Part shown: positions 1 through 11,363 of the stretch, in pieces
Position numbering within the stretch: position 1 is the first letter of the stretch
How the letters are laid out: each line of letters opens with the position of its first letter
Assembly (NCBI GenBank): GCA_034509735.1
Contig: JACGWO010000011.1
Span: 13,735,866 to 13,799,865 of the forward strand
DNA length: 64,000 bases
Reading direction: 5' to 3'
Source: Sesamum alatum
Taxonomy: Eukaryota > Streptophyta > Magnoliopsida > Lamiales > Pedaliaceae
Notes under the pieces: model-generated
What the model was told of the DNA's origin: nothing
What the model saw: only the letters and a program-made list of their open reading frames with translations
Database searches by the model: none
Position numbers and translations under genes: made by a program

Positions 1-1040
1 TCCAAAGTGTTTCAACTAAAGGAACTTCTACAAAGCTTCCAAAGAATTCAACATGACGCGTCGCGACGCGTCGCAACGCGGTGCAATTCGACGCGATGCG
101 ATACAGTGACGCGTCGCAAATTCGAACATGGCGCGTCGTGACGCGAGGTGATTCAAACATGACTCTACGCAATGCAATATAACATGATACAACACAATGC
201 AATACGATTCAACATGCACAAATTTGACATGACACAACGCAGCGCAATTGCAACAACCATCGGATGTGCTAGACCCCCCTCACCCCCATGGCGACTTGTG
301 AGGTTACAGAGGATGAGGGAGCAAGCAAACCTCGTCCTCCTTCCTTGATGAAAGACGAGGACGGACTCGTGAATCATGCTTGTGATCACACTAATCTCCA
401 ACAAAGCTTCTCGGTCCAAGGATTGTTGAAAGAACGAATCACTCTAAAAATTTACAACCACTGAGAAGAAAAATTAGATGTACGGGCCCTTGAAAACCTT
501 CATAACGATAAGAAAATTATCGAAAGCCTCGAGAGAGGGAGTTACACCAAGATCCCGAAACGTCAGAAGAAACCCATCAAAGTATGCGAAAGACTTAGGA
601 GTGTGGAGAGGCCCTTGGCCGGAGTCCGGCCGAGGCATAGTGCCTCGACCAGATTCGGGTCGAGGCGCACTGCCTCGACCCGCCACCACCGTGCCTTGAA
701 TGGCGCACCTTAGTTTTTCTCTCATCATCACTAGACATCTTATTTTTTGCGGGATTAACATTGAACGACTTCTTGAGTTCTATAAACAAAATTGCTACAA
801 GGAACAGACGAGAAGGAGGGATGAAGAGCTATATGCCTGAACCAACACGTTTCGACATTTTTTGTCTTATGGTTGGAACCAAAAAGACAGACGAAACAGG
901 AGCAGAAGGGGCAATCAGAGTGTCCTTTGGAGTTTATAAAGATATCAAAAAGAGTCCTGATAAGGAAAGACTTCATCACAGAAGAAGAACTGCTTATTGG
1001 AACTTTCAAATTTTCCCAACGCATTTAGAAGTTGGGGGGC
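1..1040. other. 3' internal region of a degenerate LTR retroelement
   Basis: No open frame longer than about 100 codons is seen, and none resembles gag or pol. The stretch starts with degenerate ACGCG-rich repeats, includes a GC-rich segment around 600-690 made of alternating GAGGC and GCCTC words, and ends with a G-rich tract (1032-1039) directly before a sequence with LTR character. I infer the non-coding 3' part of an LTR retroelement, Gypsy-like or a large non-autonomous derivative, whose rest lies to the left of the window. The family assignment is weak. Confidence 0.4.
52..215. repeat. Degenerate GACGCGTCGC-type short tandem repeats
   Basis: Words such as GACGCGTCGC, GACGCGATGC and, further on, ACACAATGC recur in loose tandem. 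The CpG-rich copies grade rightwards into versions with CG changed to CA or TG, the pattern expected from deamination of methylated CpG. Confidence 0.5.
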
Positions 1041-1393
1041 TGCTGATGGTGCCAAAATAAGATCATATACCAAATTACCGAAGCACCCCTGAACATACGT
1101 GTAATTATCGGATTGCTATTAGTAGTTATTTTCCTAGTGGGTTAGTGGGGCAATATGAATTACTAAGATGCCCCTAGTGAGTAAATTGTGACCGTTAGAT
1201 GATAGGCGGTTGGAGGGTAAATATGTCTTTGCGCCCCTCCACGTTTACTATAAATGGGACGTTAGTCCATTGTAAACCTCACTTTACTACTTTGAAAATA
1301 ATATTCTTGAGAAGAATTCTCAAGTTCTTGAGTTCTTGACTTGTGATTGTGTGATTGTGTTTAGATCAATCGCTTTTCGATTTTCACCCCATC
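1041..1393 (+). mobile_element. LTR (3' or solo), about 353 bp
   Basis: The segment begins TGCTGATGG right after a G-rich polypurine-like tract and ends ...CCCATCA, so it has TG...CA ends. A TATA-like box (CTATAAAT, 1248-1255) sits about 145 bp before the end, as expected for the U3/R boundary of an LTR. No second LTR copy is in the window and no target duplication could be verified, so the exact ends are inferred. Confidence 0.5.
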
Positions 1394-1404
1394 ATATATA
1401 TATA

Positions 1405-1792
1405 GGCAAAATTATATTTTTGGTCCTGTAACTTTAGGTCGTTAGAACTTTTCATCCTGTAACTTACTCCATTTACCCATTTAGTCATCTTTATGACGAA
1501 TTTAGTATTGAACATCTCACATTTGATCTTTTTTTTTTTTGGCAAATTTAGTCTTGTGTTGACAATTTTGGACCCTCTCTCACACGAGTAAATCTCATTT
1601 TTTATCCTGTAATTATATGTCATCAGGACCAAATTTGTCAGCATAGGGCTAAATTTTACCAAAAAAGGATCAAATCTGATATGTGTTGGACTAAATTTGT
1701 ACAGAAAAGAACTAAATATGTAAACGAAATAAGTTATAAGACCAAAAATGCTAACGACTTAAAGTTATATGACTAAAAATTATAATTTTACC
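1405..1792. mobile_element. Palindromic MITE, Mutator-like
   Basis: The left end (GGCAAAATTATATTTTTGG) is the near reverse complement of the right end, and the similarity runs more than 80 bp inward with repeated 'ggtcctgtaac' words. Both sides are flanked by ATATATATA, a possible 9-bp target duplication, though in low-complexity DNA. No coding capacity. It sits next to the end of the neighbouring LTR. Confidence 0.6.
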
Positions 1793-1814
1793 ATATATAT
1801 ATATATATATATAT
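1793..1814. repeat. AT dinucleotide microsatellite
   Basis: Eleven AT units directly after the right end of the preceding MITE. Confidence 0.8.
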
Positions 1815-2167
1815 ACTTATAAAAGATACAGTGATCATTGTGTTAGTTAAATTTCTCAGAAATAGCTTTTGCACCTTGTCAACTAATTAAAACCCAGTCA
1901 AGACTTTCTTGTTAAGAAAGTTCGGTACATTCAAGTCATCATTATTATTAATTGGATTTTTTGGAAATAGTAAACAGTTTCACATCATCATTTATAGGAA
2001 TTTCCTAATTGTTTCTTTCCACACAATTAAGAAAAGAAAATTAAAGAAAACGACGGTCTCTGGAGTTTAATGTTCATAGTAAATGAGTGAAAGCTACTGC
2101 ACACAGAAGATGACGATTTAAGATTTACTTATACAGTGATTGTGCTAACTTAAATTATGTTATCAAT

Positions 2168-2731
2168 TCACTAGAAAAGAAATTAGTCAATTACTCTTGG
2201 CTACAAAATTTTAATGATTATGACTAAAAATTGAGGTAAATAATTATTATTAACTACGCATAAATAAAATCGATGCAAAAGATTAATTTTTCCATTATGA
2301 AAAAATTATTTGCCACAGTTAAGAACCATGTTAAAAATATTGAGATAAATGCAATTTATCCTCCTGTGATATAAGAAATGAGTAAAAAAATTCCATGTGA
2401 AAAATAATTAATAAATCACCCCATGTGATATTAAAATAAAGCAAATTACCCCCCTGTGTTTTCCCTTGATAATGGGGTAATTTTCTTCATTTCTCAAAAT
2501 ACATGGAGGTAATTTACTAATTATTTTTTCACAGGGGAGTTTTTGCTTATTTATTATATCACATGGGGTTATATTGCATTTATCCCTAAAAACATTTATC
2601 ATGGCTAAAAGCCATGATAAATATTTTAACCTATCTCGTAAAAATTACGGTCACCAACCATTGCTAATCATTATCAATGATGTATGTCTATTAATGATAA
2701 TTAACCACGATATTTTATATTTCTCGTAGGA
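2168..2731. mobile_element. Possible small CACTA-type element
   Basis: Left end CACTAGAAAAGAAAT; right end, read on the minus strand, CTACGAGAAATATAAAA. The ends are only approximately inverted and no clean 3-bp duplication is seen. A palindromic MITE lies inside. Related ends occur at 48636 and 49987. Confidence 0.35.
2342..2586. mobile_element. Palindromic MITE of the 'GATAAATGCAAT' family
   Basis: The two arms are inverted copies: both ends, read inward, start with GATAAATGCAAT and continue with the 'tcctgtgatat' type motif. No coding capacity. Related copies are at 48222-48476 and, as a half element, at 52912-53040. Confidence 0.55.
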
Positions 2732-4535
2732 TTATGTTTGGCAAATTAAAGTCCTTGAACAGAGTTGAATAGATTCAAGTCATCATTAATAATTAATATA
2801 ATTTCTTACAAAGATTAAACATGACTTCTAGTCGAAGTTATATAGTTATATTTGAAGTAGTTCTGACAACATCGTTCTTGTGAATTAACTAGATTTCTTA
2901 CGTGGGATAGTTGACAAAAATCCTTGTGGAAAACTCCCTGGGAAAAGTAGATAGATCTATCAATGATCGAGTATTCTTAATTGAATTTGAGCACGATAGA
3001 TATTCATGATGATATTTTCATACTCTATCCTATTGAAATATTCATTTGAGTCTTGTCCAAATTATACCCAAAAAATTAGGTAGAGTTTGGGTATTACCCA
3101 TTTAAGATCTATTTATATTTTTGTTTTATAATATGCTTCAAAAAATAGAAATTATCAAAATTTACATTTAAATTTAATCAAACAATGTATGTTATTGAAT
3201 TAACTTACTAGTAGCATTTCATGACCCGTTGGTCAATAAAATAAAACTAACTACTTAAATTTTCAAAATAGGTGCAAATTAATCATGGTTGAGATTTAAA
3301 TAATGAACTTGATTTTGTCCAAATGACGAATTGATATTAATTAATTAAAATTCTAAATAATAATTTTAAACTTATCCAAATAATGGACCAATAATATTAA
3401 TTCATTATGAAATTGAGATAAGTTGACAACAAGATTAATGAAGAAATAAGAGTTAAAAATAAATGAAATTAATTAATATATCTAACTTTTATTTAAATCT
3501 CTTAAGTATCTATTTGAATTTGCATTTGCATTCAACTTTGATTTTGATGATATTTTAAAAAAAACTTGAGTTCAAACAAATTTTATTTGTTTCATATATA
3601 TATTAGTCAATTTTAAGTAATTTAATTATTTTTCGTATTTCTTTATAATTTCCTAAACTGTCAGGTTAATTTTTGATAAATTTGATCCTAAAGTTAATTT
3701 TGAGTAATTACCAAATCAATATGAAAAAATTTACCATATTTGTTAAAAATTTCAATACGTAATCAATATAAATAAAATATGTAATGAAATTATTATATGC
3801 TATTTAAATTTTTTTAGATATTAAGTAAATTAATTAAGTCAATTGATTCACTTAAAAGTTTACGAATTCAATAATTTTAAATTAATGTATAAATGAATAT
3901 TTTGGGTCATAATTAGACTGTATCAATACCAAAATACCTATTGGTATTTTAGGGTACTAAACCATTACCAATATTCATGGGTATTTTAGGGTATTAGACC
4001 CTATTTGTACCAATTCATTTAATTTAATGGATCTAGGATAGGGTAAAGTCTCCTACTATTGAGTAGGGTGTGAATATGTGTATGAAAGTTAACTTTTAAT
4101 TATGAATAGGATAATACCTATCCATTTACAAATCTAAATTGTAGAGAGAAATTGGGAATCTCTTGCAATTGATGACAAGATGTGAGGGAGGGAGGAAAAT
4201 GCGAAATATTTAGATCCTTCCATTATTCTTTTCTTTTTCTATGTAGAAGTTGATGCTATGATAAAACAGAAACAGATTTAAATGAAAAATTAATAATAAG
4301 GTTGAGGTCTCATGAATAAATATGAAATTATGGGTTTGAGTCTCATAAACATGTGGATATTATCCCATTTAACGTGAATTTATTTTAATGGGTATTTGTC
4401 CCACTTAATGTGAATTTATTGTCATAGATATTGTTTTACTTAATGCGGATTTATAGTAATTTGTTTCCCGGTTTGATTATTGTAATATAAGTTTACTATT
4501 CGGGTCCATGTATTGGTTAACGGTAATCGATATTC
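2732..4535. other. AT-rich intergenic stretch
   Basis: No open frame, RNA gene or complete element recognised. A segment at 2891-2961 resembles the region upstream of the GLR gene (49318-49388). Around 3920-4010 there are two copies of 'gggtattttagggta', suggesting a decayed short repeat. Confidence 0.6.
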
Positions 4536-4984
4536 GGCTTAAATGTACTTTTGGCCCCGTAATTCAGGTTATTTGGTGTTTTTGTCCTTTAACTTTCTAG
4601 GGTAGCATTTTGGTCTTTTTAATTTTCATGATTTTAGTCCTATTTTCGCTTGAATTCACCATTATTGTCCGGAATGATATATGTGCCTCTCACGTGACAT
4701 TTTTAAATTGGGCCTTTTGTTCCTATTGGCCCATTTCTACAAGTATTTTTATCCTTTAACTTTTTAGAGTAGCATTTTGGTCTTGTATATTTTGAATTTT
4801 CGCGATTTTGATCCTTTTTTTTGCCGGAGTTCACCCTTCTCGCCGGTGGAGGTGAACTCTAGCGAACAAAAGGACTGAAATCATGAAAGTTAAAAAAGAT
4901 ATAGGACCAAAATGTTACCTCAAAAAGTGAAAGGACGAAAAGGCCAAAAAAACCTAAGTTACAGGACTGAAAATGCATTTAATT
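4536..4984. mobile_element. Palindromic MITE of the 'GGCTTAAATG' family
   Basis: Left arm GGCTTAAATGTACTTTTGG and right arm (minus strand) with TTAAATGCATTTTCAG are inverted copies, followed by matching inner words ('ggttatttggtgttttt', 'ctagggtagcattttgg'). Related copies are in the GLR introns at 45568-46012 and, one-sided, 41750-42019. Exact ends uncertain by a few bases. Confidence 0.55.
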
Positions 4985-5449
4985 CTCAATATTTTTGTCT
5001 AAAAAAAAGAATGATATAAATGCAAAATAACTTAAGTCAATTTTAGCAAAAAGAAACAGGCTTGTACAACGACCAAGGACGTTAACTCAAAAATAGTTTG
5101 CTGCGCCTATTCTAGCAAAAACAAATAGACTTAAGCCCACGATAAACACTATACTCACTTTTCTTTTTCTATTATAGAATGTTCGATCTTTTAATATTAC
5201 TTATACTTTTTGTATGGTAAGTATTATTTGTATAGTACTGTAATAGTAAGATATTGTTTAAATTTAATTTATGTGATGTTGTTGATCAGGATATAATTAT
5301 TGTAATTGTCTCTGTTAGATATTGATATTCGACAGAATTGATTGTAATCGATTTACTTCAATTATTAATGAGTCATCGCTTTCATTTAAAAAAAATTACA
5401 AAGCACAACTCATATGCAACCAAACTAACTGTAAAACTACTTGTATAAA
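4985..5449. other. AT-rich intergenic stretch
   Basis: No coding frame or recognisable element. It ends where LINE-derived sequence starts. Confidence 0.5.
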
Positions 5450-5740
5450 CTAATCCGCTATATCAGACCTATACGGCCATGCAATTTTCCATAAATGATA
5501 AAAGGATCGTGGCTTGCACAAAATGCTTAATGTCATCAGAAAGAATTTTGAGTCGTACTTGCTCCATGAATCGAGTCGCCGCGACCTTAGTCGGTGTTGC
5601 AGTCCCTCTAAATCTCGTTTGATTCCTTTCGGTCCGGATACGGTAGACAGATGAGAGAGTTGCTCGGCATGCTACATTTATCATATGCCTCCATCTCCAT
5701 TTCTTGCTGGCCCAAAGGATTCCATATAATGTTTTCAAAC
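5450..5740 (-). pseudogene. L1-type LINE ORF2, C-terminal fragment
   Basis: An open minus-strand frame of about 89 codons (5469-5738) contains ATLSSVYRIRTERN, a degenerate form of the Y-x-I-W-x-E-R-N motif found near the C-terminus of plant L1 ORF2 proteins, followed by a segment with VRLKILSDDI as in the usual tail. No RT or endonuclease part is present here. It directly abuts the left TIR of the hAT element at 5777. The preceding part of the same protein type lies beyond the hAT element at 9785-10920, so these are probably one LINE copy split by later insertions. Confidence 0.65.
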
Positions 5741-5903
5741 ACAGACCAGACTGGCCAAATCAGCTGGTTCGACTGGCAAGGGCGAAGCCAGAAATTTTGC
5801 TTAGCCCTGTCGAAATTTAATTAGATATTGCAAGTTGATCCAAAAAATTAAATTACTATAATACATCATTGTAAGTGAAATATATATCACGATATAAGTA
5901 CAA

Positions 5904-8343
5904 CTAACTCCTATCACTATAACTCCAACAACGAGGGGCAAGTTGAAATCTACGAGTTTGCATATTATGAAAATGCTGCAAAATCACTTCATCATCGATG
6001 TTAGCAAATATCTCCCACTCAATATAACAAATCATCAAGTCATTCAGCCATTCATCACCTATCTTATTTCGCAATTCGGTTTTGACGATATTCATTGCTG
6101 AAAAAGCTCTTTCCACAGATGTTGTTGCCACTGGTAGTATCAACGTCAGCTCAATAAGGCGATACACCAATTGAAAAATCACATGTTTTCTAGCTTCAAA
6201 CAGCAAGACTTGAAAGATCATGACAACTCGAAAAATCAGAACTTCGCCTCATATAAAAAAATATATGTTTCGAGCTGGTCTTTCAATAAAACAATATCAC
6301 AAGAAGAGAAATCATTAGAATAAATCTCAGAAAGACGAATGAGCATGTCACAATCGAATTTAGCAAATGAGTTTCTCGAGTCAAGACATGATATGCATTT
6401 GAGTAGTTATGTAGATGCCTTACTGAATTGATTATTGATTTCAACAGTAATTAAATCAATAACACCAAGAAAAATCTCAGCATGATAATGGTGATAAAAA
6501 GTTACTCGTTGCCCCTCACGCCTTGAACGACCTCGGATAGGTATAGTATCCTCCATCTTTGAAGCTAGAATAGAATTTTTACCACAAAACATCTCAACTT
6601 CTTTCAGGAATGCATCCCATCCATTATCTCTCAAGTATTGTAGACGATCTTTGACAGTGACAATCAACCCCATTGCATTAACAATATTTTGATCTTTCTG
6701 TTGCAAGGCATTAAATAATTTATTTGTCATTCCCAACAATCTTATCATCAAATGCAAGATAAAACAAATTCAAAACTTTTCATTTTCTCAATCAAGCCTG
6801 ACGCCGTTCCTCTTTGTTCCACAATATTTCCATCATCACACACATATTGCAATATCTCCAACAGTGAATCCCACATACTAAGGAGACGAACTAGAGTTAT
6901 ATGATGAGAACCCCAACGTGTATCACAGGTCTAGCAATAGTGGTCTCTTGATGTTTGTCTCTACCTGAAAAAATCTCACATTTTTCTAATTTCTCTACAA
7001 TCTTCTCATGATGATTTTGAAGCAATGCATCTCTTCTTTTACATGAAGCACCCACAACATTCACAATCATACTAATATAATTGAAAAAATCACAAACAGC
7101 CAAGATATTTTTTTGCAACCGAAACAACCATCAATTGCAACTGGTGGGCAAAGCTATGGATGTAAAAGGGAGATGGATTTTTCTTGTGAATTAGTGTCTT
7201 CAAACCATGAAATTGACCTCTCATATTTAATGCACCATCATATCCTTGACCCCTTAATCTAGAAATAGATAAACCATAATGAGCAAACATACCATCTATA
7301 GCTGCTTTTAGAGAAGGAGCTGAAGTGCCGCTAACATGTTCAACACAAGAAATCTTTCAATAACTTGTCCCTTTTTATTCACAAACCTCACAATCACAGA
7401 CATCTGTTCTTTTATTGATTTATCCCCGGACTCATCAACAAGAAGACAAAAATAACTATCTCCAATCTCATTGATAATATTTGACGTCGTCTTTGCTGCA
7501 CAAGCTCTCACCAAATCTTTTTGTATCTGCGAAGAAGTCATTTGATTATTTTCGGGTGCATTTTCATTAAGTAAACTCCCCACGCTGTCAACCCTCTTCC
7601 CATACCAATTAAGTGTTTCCAAAAAATTTCTCCTATTTTTGGAGGTGACCGACTCATCATGACAACGAAAAGTAAGACCTTGCATCAATGAGAGTCTCAC
7701 AACATGTAAAACAGTTGTAATTCGAGTTCGATAAGCTTCCTACATCTTTCGATCATGAGATGAAAATACATGAGATACACTTTGCCTTTGGTTCATAAAA
7801 TCTTCTACTTGTTGCCTTGCATAATTGTGAGCACTACCAACTCCACCAACATGTTCTTTAAAGACATTGATTGCCCTCTTCCAATGGCTAAAACTAATCT
7901 TCGAGAAAGCATCACCCCCATGCTTTTTCCTGGTTGTTTGAAAAGATAACAATACAAGCAAAATGTTGCATCCTTTGCTACACTATACTCCAACCAATCA
8001 TTGTTTTTGAACCACGCAGCTCTAAATCCCCTCATTTCATTTCCATATTGTTTTTTTTTTTTAGGAAAATTTTGTCCAATTGGTTGACAAGCACCTTTTA
8101 GCAAATACTCTCTCCTAATCCTATCTCTAATTGCAACATCAATCTCATCAATTGGTTTTCAAAGACCAGGATCAGCAACAATATTATCTAATTAAACTCA
8201 TCATGACGTCTTGTTTGTGTAATAGTACTTTTAGATGAACTAGAAATATGTGTTTTTGTTTCCACATTTGGTGTTGCTTCTACAGGCGGTGTAGCAGAAC
8301 ATCCCACTAAGTTTCGCGGTCTCTTAATAACAAATTTATCCAT
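5904..8343 (-). pseudogene. hAT transposase (TTF zinc finger / DUF4371 / hAT dimerisation type)
   Basis: Read from the ATG at 8343 (MDKFVIKRPRNL), the domain order is that of ZMYM1/TTF-type hAT transposases. A TTF-like zinc finger region includes ATFCLYCYLF (about 7960), then SFSHWKRAINVFKEH, then the DUF4371-like core with SYFCLLVDESGD (about 7450), GQGYDGALNMRG (about 7240) and IHSFAHQLQL (about 7160). The C-terminal dimerisation domain has TSVERAFSAMNIVKTELRN (about 6090). Stops and frameshifts separate the blocks, for example near 8190, 7930, 7730, 7310 and 6890, so no full protein can be made. The family cuts and pastes DNA in the nucleus; this copy should be inactive. It resembles the animal-type ZMYM1 branch more than the maize Ac type. 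Confidence 0.8.
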
Positions 8344-8442
8344 TCCCTGAAAAATTAAAACCTAAATTTATATAAATTATAAGAATAAATTTTATAATGA
8401 ATTTTATATCTAAACTTGTTTATTTATTTTGAGAGACTTGGA

Positions 8443-8528
8443 TAAAATAATATAAAGCAAATATAAAATAATATAAAAGTAAATATAAAATAATACAAAA
8501 GTAAATATAAAATAATATAAAGCAAATA
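8443..8528. repeat. Short AT-rich tandem repeat, about 24-bp unit
   Basis: About four units of the type 'aaataatataaaagtaaat', differing by single bases, upstream of the hAT transposase start and inside the element. Confidence 0.7.
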
Positions 8529-8962
8529 GAGATGTTGGAAAGAATTATAACTTGATGTTGAGAAATTAGAATATGGACCAAACCTTTTGCACAAGAAAAA
8601 TTGTTGATTTTGTTATTTTGCACAGCAATCACGATCCTCTCCTGCTCGTGATTCACGCCGAAGAAGAAGAAGACGAATAGAGAATATAATGGCTTGAATT
8701 CTTTAGTTTTCCTTTTTTATATAGACTCCTAACGGCTGCTCCTATTCACAAGCATTTGGGTTTTTTTTTTTTTTTTTAATTACAATACCTATATGGGCTT
8801 ACACAAAACTGGGCTAAAAAAAAGAAGTTGAAGGCTATCAACTACCAGCCCACATCCTATTAAACAAATATTAAAAGATATTTTGTGGGCTCGTGATAGG
8901 GGTTGGCCCAAAGTCAAGCCCTATCGGCCGCATGGGCTCGACAGGGCTTGGCACCGCCCTTG

Positions 8963-9784
8963 CCGATCGAAAATTGGTCAGGGTTTCGGTCTGATTCATA
9001 CGGTAAAAAAACCCGTTTGTCAATTCAATTTTTTTTTAAAAAAAATTAATAATACAATGAAATATATGTTTCACTAATCAAATATATATTCTACTAAAAA
9101 AATAATATAGTGTAATACACAAAGAGAGAAAAAAAAATAAATGCCAGAAAAATTAGATAGGCAAGTGATTCATGCCTAATTACTCAAACCAACTATCACC
9201 ATATTTATAATCTCAATTGTTTAAGTTTGACTTATATTTTTTAAATGTGGGATAATGAGAAAGTGCTTAAACTTCGCCTATACTTTTTCAATGTGGGAGG
9301 GACAATAAGCCACTTTTCCTTCTTTACCAATTTATTTCTCCTTTTCTCCATATTTCTTCAATCTTTTTTGGACTTTGTTAAAAAAATTATGAAGGCAACG
9401 GTTGCTAAAATGTCATTATAAATTGTATTTATTTTATCAATTAATATATAATGTATTTGGGGGTTTTAAAATTTTAAATTCTTGTTAGTTTGAATTTTGA
9501 TTTAATTTGTTTTATTCAAGAGGTTTGTTGATTTTTTATTATTAAATTTTTATAGTTTGTATTCATTTATAAATTTTACCATTTTTATAAAATATTGTTA
9601 TAAATTGTATTTATTTAATCTATTGATATATAATGTATTGATATATTACGTATATATATAATAAGGTCCGGATCAACGGACATTTTTTAATCCGATACGA
9701 TCGATTGAACCAGTGACCCAATAACTTGACCGGTTCGATTGTGACCCAATAACTTGATCGGTTTGATGCCTGATCCGGTTATGA
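8963..9784. other. Gene-free stretch right of the hAT element
   Basis: AT-rich, no coding frame. 'aaattgtatttattt' followed by an 'atatataatgtatt' segment occurs twice (about 9420 and 9603), hinting at a direct repeat. The origin is unclear; it may be a further insertion into the LINE. Confidence 0.45.
9713..9768. repeat. Two tandem copies of a 28-bp unit
   Basis: The unit 'gtgacccaataacttgac' plus 'cggttcgatt' is repeated twice in a row with three differences. Confidence 0.75.
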
Positions 9785-10003
9785 GAACAGTGATCCCAAA
9801 TTGCCATTTGGGGAAAGGCCATGTGGACTTTATCCCCCTACGCATCATCTCTAAGAATCTCATAGAGTATTGACATTAACAAAATAGGTGTTCACGAGTT
9901 TCTAGCTGCTGTTCATTGCAAAGCACACAACCCCTGTTTTCGCTTTCTAACCACGGCTTGTCCATCGTCGACAACTTCTCCAAAATTGCCTACCATAAAT
10001 AAA
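9785..10003 (-). pseudogene. LINE ORF2 fragment, zf-RVT region
   Basis: On the minus strand the sequence reads ...AILEKLSTMDKPW, then GCVLCNEQQLETREHLF, then CQYSMRFLE. This matches the C-x2-C...E-x2-HLF-x2-C signature of the zinc-binding domain downstream of the RT in plant L1 LINEs. Stops are present. It continues the fragment at 10439-10920, from which it is separated by an unrelated insert. Confidence 0.65.
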
Positions 10004-10438
10004 GGCAATTGTGGTCCTCTAATTAGTCCTTCAACTTGTTGGGGTTCCAAAATGCCCTCTAAGTTTTTTACTTGCTCAATTTTGGGACATTGCTCGCTGG
10101 AATTTGGGAAAACTTGCTGGAAAATGGCGCATGGTGCTCACGTGCAATTTTATTTTAGGGGTTGAGTAATGATTGCTAATGGCGGCTGACGTGGCATTGA
10201 CTTGTCATTTTTTTTAAGGAAAAAAAAACACAAGGTGGCATGACTTGCCACCTCATCAGCTTTTGTGGATAGAGAGGAAAAATCAGATTCACGCACAACG
10301 CATGTGACACTAAAGCAAACAACATTCAGATTTTCTAAGGGACAATCTTGCCAAAATCCCCAAATACATTCACTTCAAATCCCTAGTTAATTCTTTCCTT
10401 TCAACCCATCTCAAAATCTGAAAGAAGACTAGTTACAA
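10004..10438. mobile_element. Unclassified insert in LINE sequence
   Basis: About 430 bp without coding capacity separates two LINE pieces. It contains MITE-like phrases ('ggtcctctaattagtcc', 'ccaaaatgccctctaag') and a hairpin (aggtggcatgacttgccacct type, near 10235-10255). Ends and target duplication were not resolved. Confidence 0.35.
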
Positions 10439-10920
10439 TCAAGATTCGAAGGCTCTGGGGCATTGAAGGCTGGGTTTAGTCCTAGGTATCTTGAACCGGC
10501 CATGAAAGAAAAAAATACCACATTACCTTCTCCCTCGATGGGTTATACAGTGCAAACGCAAAAGTACTTGTGAGCTATCCTGACTTCGAATTCCATTGTA
10601 CGGTGTCTTCCCCATTGTGAACTTGGGGCAAATTTTGTATGATTTTCGCTATTTTCCATTCTGTCTCAGCTGGCCATTCCAATTCACCTTAATATAAGAC
10701 TGAACCTATCTTGTCATTGGCAATAATTCCTGTAATCAAAGGTGCCCGTGGATAGCTCTGAATCAATGGCCTAGTTGTGTGCCACGGATCCTCCCATAAC
10801 AAGAATTTATTTCCTGTTCCAAGCTTGTAAGCTACTGCATTTCTGACCATAGTCCGTAGTTTAAGCACTTTCTCCATCCCAATGACCCCGTGCTACTTTT
10901 CGTTGTCCAAATTGTCCTAT
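10439..10920 (-). pseudogene. LINE ORF2 fragment between RT and zf-RVT
   Basis: The minus-strand frame at 10689-10877 contains KLGTGNKFLLWEDPWHTTRPL, a clear version of the 'G-x-G...W-x-D-x-W...PL' motif that follows the RT domain in plant L1 ORF2. Further degenerate LINE-like text runs down to about 10520. Frameshifted and not functional. Confidence 0.65.
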
Positions 10921-10954
10921 TTCTCAGCCTATAATTTGTGATCCATTGTGCTCG

Positions 10955-11280
10955 AATGGAGGATGCATATGTAAATAGGAACTCTATAATTGTGTTTCAC
11001 GTTTCTTTCTCTCCCTTTGTTCTGTACATATAATGTACATAGTTGCGTTTCAACTGTCCAACATTTTTATTAGTGGTCTAGTGTTTCTTAGGTGGACCAC
11101 ACGTGTAGCACACACGCCGTCTAGCTAGCAGGCGGTTAGGAGTTAGTTATGAGGTTAGCTGCCAGGCACATGTATTTAAGCTACTCTTCTTCCTCATTTC
11201 TGATTGAAATTCAATACACAAAACTAGAATATTTTTCATGCTTCTAGCTCCCCAATGGAGGTTAACCTACGATATTCTCA
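10955..11280 (+). repeat. 5' LTR remnant of the copia element
   Basis: It matches the 3' LTR (17746-18109) through blocks such as 'tttctttctctccctttgtt', 'taggagttagtta' and 'cacatgtatttaag', ending CGATATTCTCA just before the primer-binding site. The upstream part with the TGTTGAG start is missing. Confidence 0.85.
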
Positions 11281-11283
11281 AGA

Positions 11284-11296
11284 TGGTACCAGAGCC
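11284..11296 (+). promoter_or_regulatory. Primer-binding site, initiator-tRNA-Met type
   Basis: TGGTACCAGAGCC begins three bases after the LTR end. It differs by one base from the TGGTATCAGAGCC typical of plant copia elements, where it primes minus-strand DNA synthesis. Confidence 0.85.
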
Positions 11297-11363
11297 TTCA
11301 ATTAAAGGTCTCTGATCACCTGTTTCCGCTAATACATTGTCCATTGCGATTCAAACTACTGAA

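Larger units (their letters stand above)
5777..8962. mobile_element. hAT-superfamily DNA transposon
   Basis: The ends are imperfect inverted repeats: CAAGGGCGAAGCCA on the left and, on the minus strand of the right end, CAAGGGCGGTGCCA; both are followed within about 30 bp by GCCCTGTCGA. Such CAGGGGCGGAGCCA-like ends are typical of plant hAT elements with TTF-type transposases. The 8-bp flanks do not match, so the target duplication has decayed or the ends are off by a base or two. The 3.2-kb body carries a minus-strand transposase pseudogene. Confidence 0.7.

Noticed and set aside
474..1060. Possible gag ORFs near the left edge
   Set aside because: Short, overlapping on both strands, with no capsid or zinc-knuckle motif.
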